From: Candidatus Margulisiibacteriota bacterium
Lineage (GTDB): Bacteria; Margulisbacteria; Marinamargulisbacteria; DT-59
Length of the DNA stretch: 5,051 bases
Direction: 5' to 3'
Assembly: GCA_013215865.1 (NCBI GenBank)
Contig: JABSQL010000362.1
Location: 1-5,051 of the forward strand
The position numbers were made by a program, and so were the translations under genes. Below are positions 1 through 5,051 of the stretch, piece by piece. Under the pieces are notes generated by a model that saw nothing but the letters and a program-made list of their open reading frames with translations, did no database searches and was not told the DNA's origin. The first letter of the stretch is position 1; each line of letters opens with the position of its first letter.

Positions 1-16
1 TAAATTACAATAGATA
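1..16. repeat. Left terminal inverted repeat of the IS1-family remnant
   Basis: TAAATTACAATAGATA is the exact reverse complement of 435-450. It overlaps the codons for the last transposase residues in the window (LSIVI). Pairing stops inward at base 17. The outward extent cannot be seen because the window begins here. Confidence 0.88.
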
Positions 17-404
17 GCTCGAGCATCATGGGGCATTTTGAATAGCATCGAGTTTGTCTTCTAAAACGAGCCAGATAATGTCGAACATTGGCATTTAAAC
101 TTTCGATGTTCGTAGTATGCTTTTTACCTGTAACATGCTTTTCTTTGGGAAGACTTTTATAAATTTTCCACATGCCGAATGTCGTCCGGTATTTGAGCTT
201 GAACATATGCTTTGACAGATTTTCCCAATGTTCGTATCCAGTACAATACTATAATTTCAGTGCCTGAAGTTTTATTTCTAGTGACGCGCCAGGCTTATGA
301 CTTTGTGTAAAATTACACCCGCACTTTTTACATTTATATCGTTGTTTGTTGTATTTGATTCCATTCTTTACATACTCTTCTGAAATACATTTTGGACAAT
401 TCAT
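1..404 (-). pseudogene. IS1-family transposase, internally deleted and interrupted
   Basis: Reading starts at an ATG at 404-402, preceded by a good ribosome-binding site (GGGAG at 415-411, six-base spacer). The first 51 residues begin MNCPKC and include QRYKCKKCGC, a four-cysteine zinc finger as in the InsA part of IS1 transposases. A TAG stop follows at 251-249. The same frame then continues open to the window edge and gives the end of the DDE catalytic part: WKIYKSLPKEKHVTGKKHT, then NIESLN with the likely catalytic glutamate, then RRQTRCYSK. The helix-turn-helix region and the first catalytic aspartate expected between them are absent, and the usual TDxW around the second aspartate reads TTFGMW. 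The protein cannot be functional as read. The family assignment comes from recognised motifs, not a search. Confidence 0.82.
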
Positions 405-434
405 AATACACTCCCTTTTTGTATTAGGGTATAT

Positions 435-450
435 TATCTATTGTAATTTA
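435..450. repeat. Right terminal inverted repeat of the IS1-family remnant
   Basis: TATCTATTGTAATTTA is the exact reverse complement of 1-16. It lies on the transposase-start side of the element, 30 bp upstream of the transposase start. The adjoining GCAATCCC (451-458) probably completes the repeat, by analogy with IS1 ends that begin with GG. Confidence 0.88.
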
Positions 451-486
451 GCAATCCCAAAGACCTGCCATGATATAGTGTGATAC

Positions 487-2358
487 ATGTCACTCCTTTC
501 TGTAAATAACCTAAGCTGCTCACAAGCAATAAAAACATTATTTGAAGACGCCACTTTTACTGTGAGTGAAACCGACAAAATCGCTGTTATTGGGCTTAAC
601 GGTAGCGGAAAAACGACGCTCTTAAACATTCTGGCAAATGCGGTCACAACTCCCAACGAACATATTTCTGTTAAAAGGGGATTGCGTCTCACCTCAATGG
701 CTCAAAACCCAGATTTAAACCCAGAGCATAGCATTAGAGACCATTTATACGGTTCAACAAGTGCGGCATCCAAAGCCATACGTGAATACCACAAACAACT
801 GGAACACTATAGCGTTGATCAATCTCCTGACGTTGAAAAGGCGTTTTCTCTCGCTACGGAACAAATGGATCATTTAAAGGGTTGGGAATATGAGGACCGA
901 ATTAGCTCTATTCTTAAAGAATTGCACATCACCCAGTTGGACCAAAAAATTAGCAGCCTCTCAGGCGGGATGCGCAAAAAAATAGCCTTAGCACAAACCT
1001 TCTTTGAAGAGGTAGCGCTATTGATTTTGGACGAACCTACCAATCATCTAGATATCCTTACAATCGAATGGCTTCAAGAGATGTTAAAGCGCCAAAACTC
1101 TGCCATCGTAATGGTAACCCATGATCGTTACTTTTTGGATAAAGTCTGTACCAAAATCATTGAAATCGACCAGCAGCGTATCTTTGTTTACAATGGAAAC
1201 TATCAAACTTATCTGGAACAACGCGCACAGCGTTACGCTGCCCAGGAAAAACATGAAAGCAGTATCCAATCCGTACTTCGTGTGGAATTAGCTTGGTTAA
1301 GACGAGGCCCCAAAGCCAGATTAACAAAACAAAAAGCTAGAAAAGATCGTATTCACAATATGATAGACAGAAAAATTCAAACAACCCCGGAAACACTTTT
1401 GTTAAATGTTGGGGCGCGTCGTTTAGGAAAAAAAGTATTAGAACTCAAAAACATTTCTAAATCCTTTGGAGAAAAAAGGGTGATTAGAAATTTTTCATAT
1501 ACGTTCACCAGAGGCGATAAAATAGGTATTCTAGGCCCTAACGGCGCGGGAAAAACAACCCTAATTAATTTAATTTCAGAGAGGCTTGCACCCGACACAG
1601 GTGAGATTGACGTTGGTGTGAATACGGTTTTTGGTTATTTTGACCAACACAGCCAAGCCTTTGACCCTGAACTAACCATATACGAACACGTTACAGAAAT
1701 TGCCAGTCATTTTGTAACACACGACGGCGCAACAATTTCTGCGGCAAAATTATTGGAACGGTTTCTATTTCCTTCAAGCATGCTAAAAGCGACGATTGAC
1801 AGACTCTCTGGGGGAGAACGACGACGATTACATCTGGTCTGTCTCTTATTAGAAAACCCTAATTTCTTGCTTTTTGACGAACCCACAAACGACTTAGACA
1901 TTCAAACACTGTCAGTGCTTGAAGACTTCCTACTAAACTTTGCAGGGTGCATCATCATCATTTCCCATGACCGCTATCTCATGGACCGTGTTGTGGGGAA
2001 TCTTTTGGTGTTTAACAACAACGCTGAAATTGCCACCTTTGAAGGTAATTACACAGACTATATGGAGACTCTTAAAGATATTGAGTCTTTGGCGAAAAAG
2101 CAGCCACACACACTCAGTCTAAAAAATTCCAACTCTGAAACCTCAGCCAAACTAACAAATAAAGAATGTGAAGAATTGAAACAATTGGAAATAACGATTG
2201 AAGAATTGGAATTAGAAAAAGATACGCTTAATCCCACTTTCAGTAATCCAAGTAGCAATGCTGAAGCATTTGAAATAGCGGGGAAACGGATAAAAGAAAT
2301 TACAGATATTTTAGACACCTCCTTAGCCCGGTGGGAGATATTAACCGAAAAAAGTTAA
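487..2358 (+). CDS. uup: ABC-F family ATPase, Uup-like
   Basis: Soluble protein with two ATP-binding cassettes and no membrane domain. ABC-F proteins act at the ribosome or, for Uup, in branched DNA intermediate processing and precise transposon excision. Cassette 1 has Walker A GLNGSGKTT (36-44), signature LSGGM (158-162), Walker B LLILDEPTNHLD (178-189) and switch His212. The inter-cassette linker contains WLRRGPKARLTKQKAR (270-285), the hallmark of the Uup branch. Cassette 2 has GPNGAGKTT (350-358), LSGGERRR (440-447), FLLFDEPTNDLD (460-471) and His494. A charged coiled-coil tail (about 555-622) matches the Uup C-terminal DNA-binding domain. At 623 residues it is close to E. coli Uup (about 635), and all catalytic motifs are intact. 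The start is fixed by an in-frame TGA six bases upstream. No clear ribosome-binding site is seen. The IS1 remnant ends about 30 bp before the start, so the native promoter may have been displaced. Confidence 0.93.
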   Translation: MSLLSVNNLSCSQAIKTLFEDATFTVSETDKIAVIGLNGSGKTTLLNILANAVTTPNEHISVKRGLRLTSMAQNPDLNPEHSIRDHLYGSTSAASKAIREYHKQLEHYSVDQSPDVEKAFSLATEQMDHLKGWEYEDRISSILKELHITQLDQKISSLSGGMRKKIALAQTFFEEVALLILDEPTNHLDILTIEWLQEMLKRQNSAIVMVTHDRYFLDKVCTKIIEIDQQRIFVYNGNYQTYLEQRAQRYAAQEKHESSIQSVLRVELAWLRRGPKARLTKQKARKDRIHNMIDRKIQTTPETLLLNVGARRLGKKVLELKNISKSFGEKRVIRNFSYTFTRGDKIGILGPNGAGKTTLINLISERLAPDTGEIDVGVNTVFGYFDQHSQAFDPELTIYEHVTEIASHFVTHDGATISAAKLLERFLFPSSMLKATIDRLSGGERRRLHLVCLLLENPNFLLFDEPTNDLDIQTLSVLEDFLLNFAGCIIIISHDRYLMDRVVGNLLVFNNNAEIATFEGNYTDYMETLKDIESLAKKQPHTLSLKNSNSETSAKLTNKECEELKQLEITIEELELEKDTLNPTFSNPSSNAEAFEIAGKRIKEITDILDTSLARWEILTEKS

Positions 2359-2397
2359 ATACTGTCCGAACTGCATTTTGTTGTGATAAGATAAATT

Positions 2398-2802
2398 ATG
2401 GATAAAAATAAAAAGATTTCAGTTTCCTTATTTCTTTTAAGACTAGGCGTTTTTGTCGTTATGTTTGTTTGGACCTTAGATAAGTTCATACGACCTGAAC
2501 ATGCAATAAACGTCTTTAAGCACTTCTATTTTTTGGATAGTCTTAGTCCAACTGTTTTATTAGGCATAGCCATTGTAGAAATTTTAATTTTAATTGGATT
2601 TTTAATTGGGTTTAGAAAGAAATTAACCTATGGAACGGTCTTGGTTTTCCATGGGATCTCCACTTTTTCTTCATACAAGCAATATCTTTCCCCGTTTGAT
2701 AAAGGAAACCTTTTGTTTTTTGCTGCGTGGCCAATGTTAGCGGCATGTATCACCTTATATTTGCTTAGAGATTTAGATGATTTATACGTTATTTCGCGCT
2801 AA
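2398..2802 (+). CDS. DoxX-like four-helix inner-membrane protein
   Basis: A 134-residue hydrophobic protein with four predicted membrane helices at about 8-27, 51-71, 75-92 and 103-123, ending in a charged tail (LRDLDDLY). The helix layout and the early sequence LRLGVFVVMFVWTLDKF resemble the DoxX-like family. Those are small membrane proteins, some linked to redox or quinone functions, with no certain role for most members. It begins 39 bp after the ABC-F gene and ends 8 bp before the next gene, so it may be the middle gene of a short operon. The 39-bp gap contains TGATAAGAT (2384-2392), which could be an extended -10 box, but there is no convincing -35 box. There is only a weak AAG-rich ribosome-binding site. 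Substrate and biological role cannot be deduced. Confidence 0.75.
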   Translation: MDKNKKISVSLFLLRLGVFVVMFVWTLDKFIRPEHAINVFKHFYFLDSLSPTVLLGIAIVEILILIGFLIGFRKKLTYGTVLVFHGISTFSSYKQYLSPFDKGNLLFFAAWPMLAACITLYLLRDLDDLYVISR

Positions 2803-2810
2803 CTATTAGA

Positions 2811-3110
2811 ATGGATGCCACAAACGCATCATCACTCCAAAATAGCTTAACTGACATGATCTCAACGCTTGGCATAGGCGGGGATCATTCTTCAGGGTTG
2901 ATTATGGGCTTTTCGGGGTACGGGATTGTCTTCGCCATATTTTTTAGTTTAATCGGCTATATGTATTTCCGAAGTGGTCGAAGAGACTCCAATACGATCA
3001 AACTTATATGCGGTATTTGTCTATTGGTTTTTACCTGGTTTGTTCACGGCACAATCCCAGTGGTTATAGTCGGGACGCTTTTAACCATTATTCCGTTTTT
3101 TTTTAGATAG
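2811..3110 (+). CDS. Small membrane protein with three hydrophobic segments, function unknown
   Basis: A 99-residue protein. A polar head of about 32 residues (rich in Ser, Asn, Thr and Asp) precedes hydrophobic segments at about 33-53, 63-79 and 81-97. A basic loop FRSGRRDS follows the first segment, and the protein ends FFFR. The core pattern (a GY-YF turn, basic loop, L-CGI-L, then a short helix ending in PFF-R) resembles a widespread family of very short proteobacterial membrane proteins. These are often loosely named 'amino acid transport protein' without experimental support. Those relatives are usually about 65-70 residues and lack most of the head seen here, so a start at Met16 or Met32 is possible. 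It starts 8 bp after the DoxX-like gene with no clear ribosome-binding site, which suggests cotranscription. Confidence 0.68.
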   Translation: MDATNASSLQNSLTDMISTLGIGGDHSSGLIMGFSGYGIVFAIFFSLIGYMYFRSGRRDSNTIKLICGICLLVFTWFVHGTIPVVIVGTLLTIIPFFFR

Positions 3111-3117
3111 TCAATGG

Positions 3118-3137
3118 ATTCCCGCCTACGCGGAAAT
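3118..3137. repeat. Degenerate palindromic repeat, ATTCCCGC...GCGG(G)AAT class
   Basis: ATTCCCGC (3118-3125) and GCGGAAAT (3130-3137) form an 8-bp stem around the loop CTAC, with one C-A mismatch. This is the core of a palindromic repeat common between genes in many gamma- and betaproteobacteria, where the perfect form is ATTCCCGC-CTAC-GCGGGAAT. It lies just after the stop of the 99-residue membrane protein and could act as a weak RNA hairpin at the transcript end. There is no U-tract after it, so I do not call it a terminator. The mismatch suggests an ageing copy. Its reverse-strand translation (FPRRRES) often generates spurious protein annotations. Confidence 0.7.
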
Positions 3138-3240
3138 GATGTGCTATTGGTGATTTGTGAATGTTGTGGCTGCCCACAGTAGATGAAGTTAGAACCTTTT
3201 ATCTTGAAAGTTCCGGATTTGCGTATCATGTCCCAAATTA

Positions 3241-3269
3241 TTTACAGAGAACACTTTATATCGCATAAT
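3241..3269 (+). promoter_or_regulatory. Possible sigma-70-like promoter before the toxin-like pair
   Basis: TTTACA (3241-3246) and CATAAT (3264-3269) are separated by 17 bp, a good match in spacing and sequence. However, the -10 box overlaps the ATG at 3268. Transcription would then start near 3276 and the message would begin close to the in-frame GTG codon at 3277, giving nearly leaderless translation. This could equally be chance in AT-rich DNA. Confidence 0.3.
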
Positions 3270-3648
3270 GAACCATGTGAAAGTTGATATTCAAAAAGTA
3301 CTGACTTGGGGAATACGATTGGTCTCAGCTTATCTCTTTTTTTGGTGGGCCATTTTATACTTAGGTTATGCATCATTGGAACTTCTAGGTATTAAAGATA
3401 TTTTTGCGGCGATATTTTTAGGCATAATTCATAGTTTCAGTCTTTTTATATCAACAATTAAGTATCAAAGACGCATTCAACATATTATTGTGGGTCTATT
3501 CATTATATTTGGCTTCGTTAACTATCTTTATTTATCGACGGACAAAGTGCATTACATAGACTTTCTGGGAGTAACTTTTCATATTTTGGCTATGATTTAT
3601 TTTTTAAAACTTAATTTTCGAGGAGGTACAAAATGGCTAACATCATAA
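3268..3648 (+). CDS. Four-helix membrane protein, function unknown (possible immunity partner)
   Basis: A 126-residue protein with a short polar start and four hydrophobic segments at about 11-34, 43-63, 70-89 and 96-114. It has a basic internal loop (KYQRRI, 65-70), and I recognise no family motif. The gene overlaps the following toxin-like gene by 16 bp, and its last codons (RGG) double as the ribosome-binding site of that gene. The two are therefore almost certainly cotranscribed and probably translationally coupled. A small polytopic membrane protein coupled to a protein with a toxin-associated domain could be an immunity protein against a membrane-active effector. That is inference from arrangement only, and the order immunity-then-effector is less usual than the reverse. 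No ribosome-binding site precedes the ATG. A GTG at codon 4 is an alternative start. Confidence 0.68.
   Translation: MNHVKVDIQKVLTWGIRLVSAYLFFWWAILYLGYASLELLGIKDIFAAIFLGIIHSFSLFISTIKYQRRIQHIIVGLFIIFGFVNYLYLSTDKVHYIDFLGVTFHILAMIYFLKLNFRGGTKWLTS
3621..3626 (+). promoter_or_regulatory. Strong ribosome-binding site of the toxin-like gene
   Basis: AGGAGG followed by a six-base spacer (TACAAA) and ATG is a near-consensus Shine-Dalgarno site, the strongest in the window. It lies inside the last codons of the preceding membrane-protein gene and fixes the start at 3633. Confidence 0.85.
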
Positions 3649-4289
3649 CTTTAAAGGGAGAGGCTGAAAAAGAAGCTTATCGTTATTTTAGTGAGAATAT
3701 TCGACCTCTAGTAATGAAAGCGAATGGTGAGGTTGATTTGCTTAAAAATGTTCTTTGGGATAATGATGCAGATGCGTTTCGACATGCCTACGTAAGTGGT
3801 GTTTATACCCTAGAATATGAGGAAAAAACAGCAGAAAGACTAGGAGTTCTTCAAGAGCACATCCCTGGTGGAGGAGGTAGTTCTTCAAACTCTGACGCTT
3901 CAAAGAACATGGATTACTGGAATAATGAAGTTGGTCGAAAGTATGGAGAGCAAGCAAAATCAAGAGAGGAATTAGCGAATATGTTAAAAGAGGCTATGGA
4001 AAATGGAGAGTTAATTGTCTCTCCGGATGATCCTCGCAAGTTTGGAGATAAGCGTATTATTTTTGATGCACCAATAGATCTCAATAAGCCAGTGTTTGTC
4101 TTAAAAGAAAATGAAACAGGTAGAAATGAGCTATTTTGTGATTTATCAAATGGGGATATATTTGATCGTGAAAGCTTTGTAAACTCTATAGAGAATGGCG
4201 AATACTCTGGTTATATTATTGCATCAATAGATGGAATTGAGACGCTTATGTCAAAGCCGGACGGTACGATAGCGAATAATTTGGGATAA
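3633..4289 (+). CDS. Soluble protein with a toxin-associated DAFRHAY / MDxWNNEVGRKYG domain (DUF6973-like)
   Basis: A 218-residue hydrophilic protein with no signal peptide or membrane segment. The core has two blocks: DNDADAFRHAYVSGVYT (43-59) and NMDYWNNEVGRKYG (92-105), joined by a loop with Glu75 and a Gly/Ser-rich stretch (79-90). It continues SREELANML...ENGELI (110-127) and DPRKFGD (133-139). From memory, these blocks match a domain found in the C-terminal parts of large secreted, RTX or polymorphic-toxin-type proteins (the DUF6973 type). There, conserved His, Asp, Asn and Glu residues suggest a hydrolytic site, though no activity is assigned with certainty. Here the domain stands nearly alone, followed by about 80 residues I do not recognise. 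It overlaps the upstream membrane gene by 16 bp. An open stretch in the +1 frame after its stop suggests a possible lost tail. It could be a solo effector, an orphan toxin module, or a housekeeping relative. Confidence 0.72.
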   Translation: MANIITLKGEAEKEAYRYFSENIRPLVMKANGEVDLLKNVLWDNDADAFRHAYVSGVYTLEYEEKTAERLGVLQEHIPGGGGSSSNSDASKNMDYWNNEVGRKYGEQAKSREELANMLKEAMENGELIVSPDDPRKFGDKRIIFDAPIDLNKPVFVLKENETGRNELFCDLSNGDIFDRESFVNSIENGEYSGYIIASIDGIETLMSKPDGTIANNLG

Positions 4290-4433
4290 TTATCTGGCTC
4301 GGCTTTTCTGGCTGGGGTGGATGGACGATGTTCACACCACCTTCACCCAACTAACCTTAGAATGCCGAGAAGCTCTTTTAAGGGTGGTATAGTGATAGCT
4401 TGTATTTGTGGTGATATTTGGTAGTTTATTGGC

Positions 4434-4751
4434 ATGCTAAAAATATACAGCTATAAAAAATGTAGCACCTGTCGAAATGCCTTAAAATTTTTAGACAAAT
4501 TCGGGATTGAAGCCGACGTACTGGAAATACGAGAAACACCACCATCTATCGAAGAAATAGCCTTTATGGTGCGTCACTATGATGACAATTTCAAACCGGT
4601 CATGAATACCTCGGGACAAACATACCGTCAGATGAATTTAAAAGACAAGCTACCCAAAATGGCACCAATACCTGTCTCTTTTTTATTAAGACAGAAGATA
4701 TCTCGTTGCTCTTGCTTTACCTTCTTTCTGGATGATTTTTGTTTTGACTAA
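4434..4751 (+). pseudogene. Truncated YffB/Spx-like ArsC-family reductase
   Basis: The protein starts MLKIYSYKKCSTCRNALKFL, with the CxxC pair at Cys10 and Cys13, then EIRETPP (31-37), NTSGQTYRQ (58-66) and NLKDKLPKM (68-76). This is the thioredoxin-fold pattern of YffB/ArsC-like proteins, normally about 115-120 residues. After Met76 (base 4661) the similarity stops. The expected helix and the KRP-containing segment that supplies the conserved arginine are missing. The ORF instead runs 29 more residues through unrelated sequence that is antisense to the Fic gene end (from 4686). The ORF therefore ends in a foreign tail, and the product is probably inactive. The start has only a weak ribosome-binding site. 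I leave the symbol blank because YffB and arsenate-reductase-like paralogues cannot be separated on this fragment. Confidence 0.83.
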
Positions 4752-5051
4752 TGGCAAGATCAATTGGTTTACTCTTGCACGGCTAATCTTTAATTTTTCT
4801 CCAATGTCCTGAGAGCCTAGAGCGCCATTAGATTGCAGGTGTTCAATGAGTTCAATCTGTTTAGGGGTTAATTCAATTTCTTCACTTGATTTGGAAGATA
4901 TTTGCTGAATTCGATTAAATAGTTTTTTTAATGAACTGGAGATGCCTTCGGCGACATATTCGATCCAATATGTAAAATCAAAATCAAGATCTCTTGCTTG
5001 TTGAATTTTTTGATAATATTTTTGTCGGTCATTTGCGTAATAGTTGTCAAA
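4686..5051 (-). CDS. Fic-family protein, C-terminal part with winged helix-turn-helix (partial, start beyond window)
   Basis: The minus strand is open from the right edge to a double stop (TAA at 4688-4686, then TAA at 4685-4683), giving 121 residues with no methionine. The fragment begins YYANDRQKYYQKIQQARDLD and continues FTYWIEYVAEGISSSLKKL (26-44). This is the last helical part of a Fic domain, where the family has RxxYYxAL...D.TpWLEYFLxG. Residues 61-121 form a winged helix-turn-helix (LTPKQIELIEHL, then IGEKLKISRARVNQLI, then IQKEGKARATRYLLS). Fic proteins transfer AMP or related groups to target proteins, and the catalytic HPFxxGNGR loop would lie beyond 5051. This C-terminal arrangement is typical of class II/III-size Fic proteins with a DNA-binding-like tail. 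Whether the gene is intact cannot be judged. It converges on, and overlaps the foreign tail of, the truncated YffB-like gene. Confidence 0.83.
   Translation of the reverse strand, partial: FDNYYANDRQKYYQKIQQARDLDFDFTYWIEYVAEGISSSLKKLFNRIQQISSKSSEEIELTPKQIELIEHLQSNGALGSQDIGEKLKISRARVNQLILPLVKTKIIQKEGKARATRYLLS

Larger units (their letters stand above)
1..458 (-). mobile_element. Internally deleted IS1-family insertion sequence (non-autonomous remnant)
   Basis: Perfect 16-bp inverted repeats sit at 1-16 and 435-450 and enclose a degenerate transposase on the minus strand. The translated ends are IS1-like: an N-terminal CPxC/CxxC zinc finger followed by the C-terminal block GKKHTTNIESLN...RRQTRCYSK. 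Intact IS1-type elements are roughly 700-800 bp, so about 300 bp of the centre is missing. The bases after the right repeat, read on the minus strand as GGGATTGC, resemble the GGTGATGC start of the classical IS1 end. I therefore place the true right end near 458, with the left end just outside the window. That outer boundary is inference; the 16-bp repeats are directly visible. A target duplication cannot be checked because the left flank is absent. Confidence 0.82.

Noticed and set aside
438..692. Minus-strand ORF of 84 codons overlapping the start of the ABC-F gene and the IS end.
   Set aside because: It lies antisense to a strongly supported coding region (Walker A of cassette 1) and has no recognisable motif. 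It is a shadow ORF.
2058..2318. Minus-strand Ser-rich ORF of 86 codons.
   Set aside because: It is antisense to the ABC-F coiled-coil tail. The serine richness simply mirrors the Glu/Lys-rich coding strand.
2811..3110. Calling the 99-residue protein an amino acid transporter.
   Set aside because: The name used for similar short proteins has no functional basis I can see. The protein is far too short for a known amino acid transporter fold.
3044..3229. Minus-strand ORF of 61 codons containing SFPRRRESI.
   Set aside because: This is the familiar spurious translation of the ATTCCCGC palindromic repeat. It also overlaps the end of the 99-residue membrane gene, so it is not a gene.
4313..4342. 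GGTGG...CCACC inverted repeat after the toxin-like gene as a terminator.
   Set aside because: A 5-bp stem with a 16-base loop and no following T-run is within chance expectation.
4672..4694. CTGTCT...AGACAG inverted repeat at the end of the Fic gene as a terminator.
   Set aside because: The stem is only 6 bp with an 11-base loop, and the T/A run lies in the loop, not after the stem. It is too weak to call.

Overview
The window is AT-rich bacterial DNA. The gene families point to a gammaproteobacterium: a Uup-type ABC-F protein, a DoxX-like membrane protein, a YffB/ArsC-like reductase, and a palindromic repeat of the ATTCCCGC...GCGGGAAT class. A host-associated or symbiotic lifestyle would fit the decayed genes, the IS remnant, the Fic gene and the toxin-like domain, but this is inference from content, and I cannot name a genus.

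Left edge (1-458): an internally deleted, dead IS1-family insertion sequence on the minus strand. It keeps perfect 16-bp terminal inverted repeats, the N-terminal zinc finger of the transposase and the C-terminal end of its catalytic domain. The middle is lost and there is an in-frame stop. Its right end lies only about 30 bp from the next start codon.

Centre-left (487-3110): three plus-strand genes in close succession. They are an intact 623-residue ABC-F ATPase of the Uup type, a four-helix DoxX-like protein, and a 99-residue small membrane protein. A spacer with one degenerate palindromic repeat follows.

Centre-right (3268-4289): two overlapping genes. A four-helix membrane protein overlaps by 16 bp a soluble 218-residue protein that carries a domain otherwise seen in large secreted or polymorphic-toxin-type proteins (motifs DAFRHAY and MDYWNNEVGRKYG). 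The second gene has the only textbook ribosome-binding site among the genes here, placed inside the end of the first gene. A membrane partner and toxin-like effector pair is the most interesting hypothesis in the window, but it is unproven.

Right edge (4434-5051): the first two thirds of a YffB/Spx-like ArsC-family gene, broken off after about residue 76. It runs head-on into the C-terminal part of a Fic-family protein on the minus strand, whose catalytic core lies beyond the window. This junction looks like a recombination or insertion scar. Overall, conserved core genes (ABC-F, DoxX, YffB) are interrupted by mobile or accessory material (IS1 remnant, toxin-like pair, Fic gene).
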